DNA of 64,000 nucleotides from the NCBI RefSeq assembly GCF_001411495.1, contig NZ_CP012982.1, forward strand, positions 2,046,001 to 2,110,000, in the 5' to 3' direction. This document shows, piece after piece, positions 50,750 to 57,992 of the stretch (within the stretch, counting starts at the first letter, position 1; every line of letters begins with the position of its first letter). This DNA comes from Burkholderia cepacia ATCC 25416 (GTDB lineage: Bacteria; Pseudomonadota; Gammaproteobacteria; Burkholderiales; Burkholderiaceae). Both the position numbers and the translations under genes were made by a program. The notes under the pieces were generated by a model, which was given only the letters and a program-made list of their open reading frames with translations, was not told the origin of the DNA and ran no database searches.

Positions 50750-51694
50750 TCATGCGCCGATCAGCTTCTCGATCGCATCCTTCGCATTCTTTCCGTCGAT
50801 GGTCGTCACGCCGTCGAGCCACTTCGACAGCACGCCCGGATGCTTCTTCGCCCATTCCCTGGCCACCGCGACCGGGTCCGCGTGATTCATGATCGGCACC
50901 ATCAGCTGGTTTTCTTCGTCGGTCGTGAACTTCAGGTTGGTCAGCAGCCGGCCGACGTTCGGGCAGCGTTCGAGATAGCCGGGCGTGACGAGCGTGTAGA
51001 CCTTCGCCGAGCCGTAGTTCGGGCCGAACACGGTGTCGCCGCCGTCGAGATAGGTGATCCGGTAGTCGATGTTCATCGGATGCGGCTCCCACGCGAGGAA
51101 CACGATCATCCGGTGCTCCTGCACGGCGCGCGTCACTTGCACGAGCATGCCGGCCTCGCTCGATTCGACCAGCTTGAAGCCGCCGAGCCCGAACTCGTTC
51201 TTGTCGATCATTCGCTGGATCAGCGCGTTGCCGTTGTTGCCGGCGCCGATCCCGTAGATCTTGCCGTCGAGCTGGTCGCGGAACCTGGCGATATCGGCGA
51301 AGCGCTTGAGCCCCTTGTCGGATGTGTATTGCGGCACGGCCAGCGTATAGCGCGCGCCGACCAGGTTGGGCTCCGGCAACTGGTGGACGGCGCCGGCGTC
51401 CACGAACGGCTTCACCGTCGGCGTCATGCTCGGATCCCAGTACCCGAGGAACGCGTCGATCTGCGCCTTCTTCACGCCGGCCAGCACGATCGGCGGCGAC
51501 GCGATCGTCTTGGTCGCCTCGTAACCGAGCCCGTCGAGCAGCATCATCGCGACGCCGGTGGTGGCCGCGATGTCGCTCCAGCCGACGTCGCCGAGCGTCA
51601 CCTTTTTGCAGACGTCGCCTTCCGATGCGTGAGCGGGGGCCGTCGCCAGCGCCGCCAGCAGGGTTGCGGCCAGCATCCATGCCTTCTTCATCAT
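50750..51694 (-). CDS. choX: choline ABC transporter substrate-binding protein (ChoX-like)
   Basis: 314 residues from ATG 51694 (AGGAG six bases before). Signal peptide MMKKAWMLAATLLAALATAPAHA, then KKVTLGDVGWSDIAATTGVAMMLLDGLGYEATKTIASPPIVLAGVKKAQIDAFLGYWDPSMTPTVKPF and LVGARYTLAVPQYTSDKGLKRFADIARF, matching ChoX of rhizobia, where Trp and Tyr side chains box in the trimethylammonium group. No permease or ATPase gene follows; instead it leads the HAD-lipoprotein-phospholipase C genes. It must use a ChoWV pair encoded elsewhere, perhaps the transporter at 7.5-9.3 kb. Confidence 0.92.
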   Translation of the reverse strand: MMKKAWMLAATLLAALATAPAHASEGDVCKKVTLGDVGWSDIAATTGVAMMLLDGLGYEATKTIASPPIVLAGVKKAQIDAFLGYWDPSMTPTVKPFVDAGAVHQLPEPNLVGARYTLAVPQYTSDKGLKRFADIARFRDQLDGKIYGIGAGNNGNALIQRMIDKNEFGLGGFKLVESSEAGMLVQVTRAVQEHRMIVFLAWEPHPMNIDYRITYLDGGDTVFGPNYGSAKVYTLVTPGYLERCPNVGRLLTNLKFTTDEENQLMVPIMNHADPVAVAREWAKKHPGVLSKWLDGVTTIDGKNAKDAIEKLIGA

Positions 51695-51818
51695 GTTGGT
51701 CTCCTAAGCAAGTGTTCCGGATCGTGTTGCCTGAATGGTCTGACGATTGATCGTGCCGATCGGATGAAACAAACGAACTTGGGTCTGGCTTTGCAGTTTT
51801 TCGTACCGTATATTAGAA

Positions 51819-51845
51819 CGCACAAAATCGCAAGATCGCACAAAA
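51819..51845. promoter_or_regulatory. 9-bp direct repeat in the choX-mgtC gap
   Basis: CGCACAAAA occurs at 51819-51827 and 51837-51845 with 9 bases between, an 18-base period. Direct repeats of this kind are typical targets of AraC-type activators such as GbdR, which governs choline genes in pseudomonads; no such gene is in the window. It lies 125-151 bases before the choX start. Confidence 0.5.
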
Positions 51846-51962
51846 ATACAACTCGCCGGGTGCCGGGTGCGGCAACGGGCGGGGCAGGCAGGAAGAACCG
51901 GACGGCGGCCCCATGCGGGCCGCGCCTCATCGGATGGACCAGGCAAAGCAAGGAGACTTCGA

Positions 51963-52643
51963 ATGATCAGTCAGCTGGAAATCGTGTCCCGCCTGTTGCT
52001 GGCGGCATTGCTCGGCAGCCTCGTCGGCATCGAGCGCGAGCGCCTGTCGTGGGCGGCCGGATTGCGCACCCATATGCTGGTGGCGGTGGGCGCCGCGCTC
52101 GTGATGGTCGTGTCGGCGTTCGGCTTCGCGGATGTCCAGAACGCGAAGAACGTGTCGCTGGACCCGTCGCGCGTCGCCGCGCAGGTGGTATCGGGCATCG
52201 GCTTCCTCGGCGCCGGTTCGATCATGCTGCGCGGCGAGATCATCCGCGGCCTGACGACCGCGGCGAGCCTGTGGGTCGTGGCGGCGGTCGGGCTGGCCGT
52301 GGGCGGCGGCATGTATGTGGCAGCGATTGCCGCGACGGCGATCGTGCTCGCGATCCTGGCCGGCCTGAAGCCGATCGAGAAGCGCTTGTTCGCGACGCGG
52401 CAGCGCTGGGGCGTGCGTATCCTCGCGAGCCGCGGCGCCGTGAAACTGACGTCGCTGCAGGCGATGCCCGGCATCGATCAGGCGCGCATCGTCCGGTTCA
52501 TCATCGAACAGGACGACGCCGCGCCGGACGACGACCGCATCCACGTGGTGTTTTCAAAGATGACGAGCAGCGAGTGCCAGGCGGTGCGTCAATCCCTGCA
52601 GACCCTCGTCGGCATCAAAAAACTGGAGGAGAGCGCTGCGTAG
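51963..52643 (+). CDS. MgtC/SapB family membrane protein
   Basis: 226 residues from ATG 51963 with AGGAG upstream. Five N-terminal helices with the MgtC hallmarks LLLAALLGSLVGIERE, AAGLRTHMLVAVGAALVMVVS, VVSGIGFLGAGSIML and IRGLTTAASLWVVAAVGLAVG; a C-terminal cytoplasmic ACT-like domain (VKLTSLQAMPGIDQARIVRFII). MgtC proteins aid survival in macrophages and low magnesium by restraining F1Fo ATPase in some species. The DeoR gene follows after 43 bases. Divergent from choX. Confidence 0.9.
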   Translation: MISQLEIVSRLLLAALLGSLVGIERERLSWAAGLRTHMLVAVGAALVMVVSAFGFADVQNAKNVSLDPSRVAAQVVSGIGFLGAGSIMLRGEIIRGLTTAASLWVVAAVGLAVGGGMYVAAIAATAIVLAILAGLKPIEKRLFATRQRWGVRILASRGAVKLTSLQAMPGIDQARIVRFIIEQDDAAPDDDRIHVVFSKMTSSECQAVRQSLQTLVGIKKLEESAA

Positions 52644-52686
52644 TTCGCCGTTCGAATAACATTGACGTTCATTCCGAGGACATTCC

Positions 52687-53454
52687 ATGTGGCAAGAAGA
52701 GCGATACCAGAGGATCCGGCTTCTGTTATCGAAGATGCAGCGGGTTTCCACCGACCGGATCATGGCCGACCTGAACGTGTCGCGGGAAACCGTGCGTCGC
52801 GATCTCGTCGATCTCGAAGCGCTCGGTGAGCTGAAGCGCGTGCACGGCGGCGCGGTGCAGGTGGGCGACGAAGCGCCGATCGCCGAACGCGCGCAGACCC
52901 ACGTGAAGGCGAAGCTGGCGATCGCGCGCGCGGCGGCCAGGCTGGTCACGGGCTCGCAGACGCTGTTCATCGACGCGGGCACGACCACGACACTGCTGGC
53001 CGAGGAACTGGCGAAGCTGTCGGGCCTCACGATCGTCACGAACTCGATCGACGTCGCGCTGAAAATGCGGTCGAGCGACCCGGGGCAGGCGAGGAACGAG
53101 ACGATCCTGCTCGGCGGGATGATCGGCACCCGTGCGGCCGCGACCGTCGGCGACGGCACGGTCGCCGAGATCTTCCGCTATCGCGCCGACCTCGCGCTGC
53201 TGTCGCCGGTCGGGGTCGATGCCGTGCGCGGCGCGACCAATTACGACCGGATGGAAACCGAAGTGGCGCGCGCGATGGTGAGCAACGCGGCGGACGTCGC
53301 GATCCTGGCCGATTTCAGCAAGCTCGGCACGAACAGCCGGATCAGCTTCTGCGAGCCGGCGCGGATCGGCGCACTGGTGACGGACGCGAAGGCGGAATCG
53401 GTCGACAGCTTCAAGAGCCTGAAGAAGGTCATCAAGAACATCGTGCTGTCGTAG
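52687..53454 (+). CDS. DeoR/GlpR family transcriptional regulator
   Basis: 255 residues, ATG 52687 with GAGGA upstream. N-terminal HTH: RYQRIRLLLSKMQRVSTDRIMADLNVSRETVRRDLVDLEALGELKRVHGGAV, then the sugar-phosphate sensor domain with FIDAGTTTTLLAEEL and ILLGGMIG. It represses a sugar-phosphate-related operon as a rule; no sugar kinase is next to it, only mgtC upstream, with which it is probably cotranscribed. A terminator follows. Confidence 0.9.
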   Translation: MWQEERYQRIRLLLSKMQRVSTDRIMADLNVSRETVRRDLVDLEALGELKRVHGGAVQVGDEAPIAERAQTHVKAKLAIARAAARLVTGSQTLFIDAGTTTTLLAEELAKLSGLTIVTNSIDVALKMRSSDPGQARNETILLGGMIGTRAAATVGDGTVAEIFRYRADLALLSPVGVDAVRGATNYDRMETEVARAMVSNAADVAILADFSKLGTNSRISFCEPARIGALVTDAKAESVDSFKSLKKVIKNIVLS

Positions 53455-53468
53455 CGCCGGGCACGATC

Positions 53469-53518
53469 GGCCGGCGTTATGCCGCCCATGCGGCGCGCAT
53501 TCCGCCGGCCGGTTTTTT
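53469..53518 (+). terminator. intrinsic terminator of the mgtC-deoR unit
   Basis: GGCCGGCG (53469-53476) pairs with CGCCGGCC (53503-53510), with an inner GCCGC/GCGGC stem, followed by GG and six T. Fifteen bases after the deoR stop. Confidence 0.85.
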
Positions 53519-53585
53519 CCCGGCGTAATATATCCGCCGATACGACGCAGGCCTGCCCACCGGCAGGCCGTCATGGAGGCGGGCG

Positions 53586-54104
53586 ATGGAGAGGGCAGGG
53601 ACGGCGGCGCTTTCGGCGCAGCAGGTGCAACAGGCGCAACACGTGCAGCCGGCGGCGGCAGGCTCGATCGCGCTGACGGGCGCATTCGTGCGGCCGATGA
53701 CGGTGACGCTCGACGATCTGCGCCGGCACGCGAGCGCGACGGCCGAGCCGTTCGACCTGCGCTGCTTCACGACGAATCGCTTCATCCGCTCGGTCGCGCC
53801 GTATCGCGGCGCACGGCTGAAGGACCTGCTCGACGCGGCCGGGCTGCGCAACGACACGCCGGGCGACTTCAAGCGCATGGTGTTCATCGCGCATGCGCAC
53901 GACGGCTACGCGGTCACGTTTTCCTGGCACGAACTGTTCAACACGCCGGTCGGCGAACACGTGATCGTCGCGTTCGAATGCGGCGACGCGCTGCTGTCGA
54001 TCGACGACGGCGCGCCGCTGCTGTTCTCGGGCGCCGACCTCCTGCCTGCGCCGCGCCACGTGAAGCGGCTGGCCGGCATCGTCGCCCGCGTGCTCGAGGT
54101 CTGA
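53586..54104 (+). CDS. molybdopterin-dependent oxidoreductase-fold (SUOX/YedY-like) protein
   Basis: 172 residues from ATG 53586. The core IALTGAFVRPMTVTLDDLRRHASATAEPFDLRCFTTNRFIRSVAPYRGARLKDLLDAAGL is that of the sulfite-oxidase molybdopterin-binding domain, with Cys in LRCF at the position of the molybdenum ligand. It then has VFIAHAHDGYAVTFSWHELFNTPVGEHVIVAF. No signal peptide or Tat motif is seen, unlike most relatives, and the length covers only the one domain. The Gln/Ala-rich first 25 residues look disordered. Next gene is a ModE-like regulator 76 bases on, in keeping with a molybdenum link. Confidence 0.78.
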   Translation: MERAGTAALSAQQVQQAQHVQPAAAGSIALTGAFVRPMTVTLDDLRRHASATAEPFDLRCFTTNRFIRSVAPYRGARLKDLLDAAGLRNDTPGDFKRMVFIAHAHDGYAVTFSWHELFNTPVGEHVIVAFECGDALLSIDDGAPLLFSGADLLPAPRHVKRLAGIVARVLEV

Positions 54105-54180
54105 ACCGGCGCGGGCGGCCGGCATGCGTCGCATCGGCCATCGTGTATGCTTGCCCGCATCGTTCAAAGGGCAGCACAAC

Positions 54181-54546
54181 ATGAAGACACCGGCACACCC
54201 CAAGCCTGAAGTGCGATTCAGGATGCGTATCCAGCAGGCCGACACGATCGCGCTCGGCCCGGGCAAGGTCGCGCTGCTCGAAGCCGTGCACGAACACGGT
54301 TCGATTTCGGCGGCGGCGCGCAGCCTGAAGATGTCGTACCGGCGTGCGTGGCTGCTGATGGACGAGCTGAACCGCTCGCTGAAATCGCCGGCGACGGTGT
54401 CCGAGCATGGCGGGCAGAGCGGTGGCGGCAGCGTGCTCACGCCGGTCGGCGAGGAGATCATCCGCCTCTATCGCGGGATCGAGGCGCGCGCCTACGCGGC
54501 GTGTGCCGACGAAATCGCCGCGCTCACGAAAATGGTGCGGCGCTGA
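54181..54546 (+). CDS. ModE-like winged-helix regulator without molybdate-binding domain
   Basis: 121 residues, ATG 54181. RMRIQQADTIALGPGKVALLEAVHEHGSISAAARSLKMSYRRAWLLMDELNRSLKSPATVSEHGGQSGGGSVLTPVGEEIIRLYRGIEARAY is the ModE N-terminal DNA-binding domain with its dimerisation helix. The TOBE/Mop molybdate domains of full ModE are absent. Such short ModE-type proteins regulate molybdenum genes in several bacteria. It follows the molybdopterin-fold gene, with which it may form an operon. Confidence 0.88.
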   Translation: MKTPAHPKPEVRFRMRIQQADTIALGPGKVALLEAVHEHGSISAAARSLKMSYRRAWLLMDELNRSLKSPATVSEHGGQSGGGSVLTPVGEEIIRLYRGIEARAYAACADEIAALTKMVRR

Positions 54547-54627
54547 AGCGCGGGGCCCGTTGACGCCGACGACGCGCTTGCACCGACCCGCTGAAGGGCA
54601 GAAGGAGCGCGTCGAAGCGAATCAGGT

Positions 54628-55974
54628 CTAGCCGTGCCGCAGGCAGAAGCGCGGCGTGCCGCCGGCGGCGGCATCCGGCGCCATGACGTCGCGTGCCTGT
54701 GCATCGAGCCGCCCGATCAGTTCGACGAAGCTGGCGACGCTGGCCGTCCGCAGCGGGTAGTACGCGACGTGGTGGCGTTCGCAGATGCGCTTGAGCAGGT
54801 TCATCGAATCGTGGTCGATGCAGTCGACCGGGAACACGACCATGTGCGCGCCCGGTAGCGCGGCGGCCAGCAGGCCCTTGCGATCCTCGATACCGCCGTC
54901 ATGCAGCGTCACGTCACCGCCTGCCGTTTCGACGATCCGCCTGATCGCACGGTTCGAGCCCGGGCGCCCGCCGACATAGACCAGACGTGTGCCCCGCAGG
55001 ATCGACAGCGGATCGGCCGCGTGTTCGGCGGGATCGTCCGCCGACGCCTGCACCGCCTGTTCGATCGCGCTCGCTTCGGCGCGCAGCGTTTTCACCATCG
55101 CCATCAGGTCGTCGAGTCGTGCGCGCATCGCGCGTGCGCTCGCCTGTTCCGCGGCGATCCGCTGCTCGGCCGCCTCGCGGCGGCTCGTATGCAGCGCGAG
55201 TCGTTCATCGCGCGCGGCCAGTGCCTCGCGCAGTTCGTGGACTTCGTCGCGCGATGCGCTTTCAGCCGCCGGCGGCTGTGCGTTCCGGCGCGCAACGAGG
55301 GCATCCCGCTCCTGCACCGCCGCGTCGCGCTGCGCGCTCATTTCTTGCAGGCGCGCCTGCTGCCGGTCGATCTTCGCGTGCAGCGCCGCATTCTCCTCCT
55401 CCAGCGCGACCAGCCGCCGGATATCGGCGCGATTGGCCGCGCCGACCAGGTGCGACAGCATGTGCAGGTCGCCGAACGCGGCCTGGCGCACGGCCATCGT
55501 CGTGCGTGGATGCGTCATCAGCGCCCAGTAGGCGGGCGGGATGTCGCCGCTCTTCAGCGCATCCTTCCAGCGCGCAAGGAGGTCATCCGCATCCTGTGCG
55601 CTGTCGAATGCGCGGATCGCGCCGGCGTAACGCTCGTCGAGCGCCTTGTGCAATGCCTTGGCGCCGGCCGTGCCGTCGATCGCGAGCTCGACGGCGGCGT
55701 GATGGATGTCGAGGTCGGTCGCGTGCTGGCGGTCGAGGTCGGTGTATTTCGGCACGAGCCTGCGCAGCTCGTGCGTGGTCAGGCAGGTGCCGATGATCGA
55801 GCAGTGCAGGTTCGCGTCGAGCTCCGACAGGCGCGTGCGGCGCTTCAGCTCGGTCAGTTGCGCGCGCGACGGCGCGCAGCATGCGTCGACCCGCGTGCCG
55901 GTTGCCGCGGGCAGATTACCGCCGGGCGACGAGAGATCGGCCGTGCGGGCAAGGCGAAAGGGCGGAACGTGCAT
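54628..55974 (-). CDS. DUF2325 protein with long coiled coil
   Basis: 448 residues, ATG 55974 behind AGAGG. Three parts: an N-terminal helical domain (about 40-190: CSIIGTCLTTHELRRLVPKYTDLDRQHATDLDIHHAAVELAIDG), a coiled coil (about 190-330: EEENAALHAKIDRQQARLQEMSAQRDAAVQERDALVARRN), and the DUF2325 domain (about 345-430: TRLVYVGGRPGSNRAIRRIVETAGGDVTLHDGGIEDRKGLLAAALPGAHMVVFPVDCIDHDSMNLLKRIC). DUF2325 is a small Rossmann-like domain of unknown role. It is downstream of the 183-residue gene in the same orientation (120-base gap). Confidence 0.85.
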   Translation of the reverse strand: MHVPPFRLARTADLSSPGGNLPAATGTRVDACCAPSRAQLTELKRRTRLSELDANLHCSIIGTCLTTHELRRLVPKYTDLDRQHATDLDIHHAAVELAIDGTAGAKALHKALDERYAGAIRAFDSAQDADDLLARWKDALKSGDIPPAYWALMTHPRTTMAVRQAAFGDLHMLSHLVGAANRADIRRLVALEEENAALHAKIDRQQARLQEMSAQRDAAVQERDALVARRNAQPPAAESASRDEVHELREALAARDERLALHTSRREAAEQRIAAEQASARAMRARLDDLMAMVKTLRAEASAIEQAVQASADDPAEHAADPLSILRGTRLVYVGGRPGSNRAIRRIVETAGGDVTLHDGGIEDRKGLLAAALPGAHMVVFPVDCIDHDSMNLLKRICERHHVAYYPLRTASVASFVELIGRLDAQARDVMAPDAAAGGTPRFCLRHG

Positions 55975-56094
55975 GTTGACCTCTGTCCGGCATGGTCGGG
56001 CCGGAGACGGATGCGCGAAAGATTCGCGAAATATACCACGGGATATAACGAACGAAATTCGGGGGAAATCACCGGGTAATGCGGCGTGGTGCGG

Positions 56095-56646
56095 TCAGCA
56101 GAGTGCGCGCGGTCGGTCGGTGAGCAGCAGGGCGGCGGAGGGCGATGCCGGGGCGGACGGTGAAACGAGGCGCGATGCCGGCGCGTGCCGCTCCATCACG
56201 TACTCGACGCACAGCCCGACGAACAGCACGTCGACGCGCTCCAGCGCGGCGACCGCGTCGCGCATCGCTGCCGGGTCGTTGCTGAACGAATCCGAGAACA
56301 CGTCGTCGCGTGTGCGTTCGAGGCGGCGCGCCTGGCCGATCGCCCGTTCGAGTTCGGGCAGGCGCGTGAAGCGGGCAGTGCGTGCGTCGTCTTCGAGCGT
56401 GGACAGCAGTTCACGAAAGCCCATCGCGGACAGCGCATCGTCCTGCGCGTTTTCAGCGTGCGCAGCCGAGAACATCCGGATGAAGCGCACGACGCTGCCG
56501 CGCAGGCGCCGGAACGCGTCGACGACATCCGTGACCTGCTGCGCACGTGCGTCGCTCGACAGCGGCCTGAGCGCGCTGATCTTGTGCGCGAGCGGCTGTT
56601 CCCGTGCGGTGCGCTGCGGGGCGCGATCCGTCGGCGTGCGGGGCAT
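56095..56646 (-). CDS. hypothetical helical protein
   Basis: 183 residues from ATG 56646 (GGAGA upstream). Mostly alpha-helical and Arg-rich: QVTDVVDAFRRLRGSVVRFIRMFSAAHAENAQDDALSAMGFRELLSTLEDDARTARFTRLPELERAIGQARRL, then AVAALERVDVLFVGLCVEYVMERH. No signal peptide. Family not recognised. The frame stays open far upstream through a terminator and the dodecamer repeat, but no start is supported there. It probably pairs with the DUF2325 gene downstream. The 27-bp palindromic motif sits 25 bases before its start, so a regulator would act directly here. Confidence 0.68.
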   Translation of the reverse strand: MPRTPTDRAPQRTAREQPLAHKISALRPLSSDARAQQVTDVVDAFRRLRGSVVRFIRMFSAAHAENAQDDALSAMGFRELLSTLEDDARTARFTRLPELERAIGQARRLERTRDDVFSDSFSNDPAAMRDAVAALERVDVLFVGLCVEYVMERHAPASRLVSPSAPASPSAALLLTDRPRALC

Positions 56647-56670
56647 GGCGAATCTCCGGAAGTGCTGGTT

Positions 56671-56697
56671 TCGATATATTCTACGGAACATATCGAA
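56671..56697. promoter_or_regulatory. 27-bp palindromic motif, copy 2 (TCGATATATTC-N8-ATATCGAA)
   Basis: Outer arms TTCGATAT and ATATCGAA are perfect complements, and all 19 fixed bases equal those at 45406-45432. Placed 25-51 bases before the 183-residue gene's ATG on the minus strand, where a repressor or activator would bind. Confidence 0.65.
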
Positions 56698-56703
56698 TGC
56701 GCG

Positions 56704-56737
56704 AAAAAAACGGCACCGTGCACGAGACATGGTGCCG
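56704..56737 (-). terminator. intrinsic terminator beyond motAB, copy A of a duplicated terminator
   Basis: On the minus strand a 10-bp stem (arms 56711-56720 and 56728-56737, one mismatch) with loop from CACGAGA is followed by seven T. The 27-base hairpin differs by a single base from that at 60353-60380. It ends transcripts from the motAB side. Confidence 0.85.
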
Positions 56738-56741
56738 TCAG

Positions 56742-56897
56742 CGGCCTTGGTAACGGCCCTCGCAATGGCCTTCGCAACGGCCTTCGCAACGGCCTTCGCA
56801 ACGGCCTTCGCAACAGCCCGAGCAACAGCCCGAGCAACGGCCGCAACAACCGCCCGAACAACCGCCCGAACAACCGCCCGAACAACCGCCCGAGTCA
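56742..56897. repeat. 13-copy tandem repeat of a 12-bp unit
   Basis: Thirteen imperfect dodecamers run without a break, in two subtypes: CGGCCTTCGCAA-like (copies 1-6) and CCGCCCGAACAA-like (copies 10-13), with CAGCCCGAGCAA intermediates. Because the unit is a multiple of three, all frames stay open through it; one minus-strand frame would encode Lys/Ala/Val repeats. It lies between the motB stop and the terminator, and no start codon with binding site supports translation. Confidence 0.85.
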
Positions 56898-57025
56898 GTC
56901 GATGTCGCGCCCGACCGTTCCGAACGCGACCGCGACGCCGAGAACCACGCTGTCGCACAAGGGCTGCGCGCAGCGCCCGGCCCCCATCGGGCACATCCGC
57001 CCCGCGTTCGTGAATACGCCCGCGC

Positions 57026-57982
57026 CTAATGCGGCCGCGTGAGCGCCGCCGGCAGCACGGCGGCCCGGGCGCCGGCCGATTCGTCCACGGTCGTCCTGCC
57101 GCCGTCCCGAAAGAACGCCTGCTCGGCGGCATTGTTCATCACGAGGATGCTGATGCGGCGATTGGTCGGCTCGTCCGCGACGTTCCGGTCGAGCGGCAGG
57201 ACATCCGCGAGCCCGCGCACCTGGAGCAGCTTTTCCTCCCGCAATCCGCCCGCGACCAGCGCGCGCCGCGCGGCGTTCGCGCGATCGCTGGAGAGCTCCC
57301 AGTTCGAATAACCCGTGGGGCCGTCGCGATACGGCGTCGAATCGGTATGGCCGGCAATCGACACGCGGTTGTCGACATCGTCGAGTGCCGTGCCGATCTG
57401 GGTGAGGATCGCGGTGGCATACCCTTCGGGTTGCGAACTGCCCGACGCGAACATCGGGCGCTTGAGCGAATCGACGATCTCGATGCGCAAGCCCTCGTGA
57501 GTGATCGCGATCCGGATCTGGTCCTGGTACGCGCGCAATGACGGGCTTTGTGCAATCGCCGCGGTCAGCTTCGCCTTCAGGCGCTCGAGCTTTTGCGTAT
57601 CGACGATGTCGGCAGCGGCCGCGGGCGAGCTGGCCGGCACCGGTTGCGCTTTCGCGTCGATGGCCGGCGCCGGGTCCGACAGGTCGCGGCCGCCACCCTG
57701 CACGATGCTCGGGCGCGGCGCCTGTGCGTCTTTCCCGCCGGACAGGAGCGTCGACAGCGGCGTGTTGAAATAATCCTCGATCCCCTGCTTGTCGTACTTG
57801 GACACCGAGCCGAGCAGCCACATCAGCAGGAAGAACGCCATCATCGCCGTGACGAAATCGGCGTAGGCGATTTTCCAGGCGCCGCCGTGGTGGGCGTCGT
57901 GGTCCTCGCCCTTCTTGCGGCGCACGACGACGAGCGGTGCCGATGCGGACTGTTTCGACGGGTTGGAGCGATGGTCGGCCAT
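57026..57982 (-). CDS. motB: flagellar motor stator protein MotB
   Basis: 318 residues. Single N-terminal membrane helix with the proton-carrying Asp (KIAYADFVTAMMAFFLLMWLLG, Asp at about residue 42) and C-terminal OmpA-like peptidoglycan-binding domain (IEIVDSLKRPMF, VSIAGHTDSTPY, NWELSSDRANAARRALVAGG, NRRISILVMN). Anchors the stator around the rotor. Ten bases after motA. No other flagellar or chemotaxis gene is in the window, so this is probably a second stator set. Confidence 0.95.
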   Translation of the reverse strand: MADHRSNPSKQSASAPLVVVRRKKGEDHDAHHGGAWKIAYADFVTAMMAFFLLMWLLGSVSKYDKQGIEDYFNTPLSTLLSGGKDAQAPRPSIVQGGGRDLSDPAPAIDAKAQPVPASSPAAAADIVDTQKLERLKAKLTAAIAQSPSLRAYQDQIRIAITHEGLRIEIVDSLKRPMFASGSSQPEGYATAILTQIGTALDDVDNRVSIAGHTDSTPYRDGPTGYSNWELSSDRANAARRALVAGGLREEKLLQVRGLADVLPLDRNVADEPTNRRISILVMNNAAEQAFFRDGGRTTVDESAGARAAVLPAALTRPH

Positions 57983-57992
57983 GGCGCCTCCG

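Noticed and set aside
56729..57013. Plus-strand Ala/Thr-repeat ORF through the dodecamer array
   Set aside because: Its ATG lies inside the terminator hairpin, it has no ribosome binding site, and open frames are expected from a 12-bp repeat.
56095..57132. Extended 345-codon version of the 183-residue gene including Lys/Ala repeats
   Set aside because: Would read through a strong terminator and antisense of motB; the ATG at 56646 has its own binding site.
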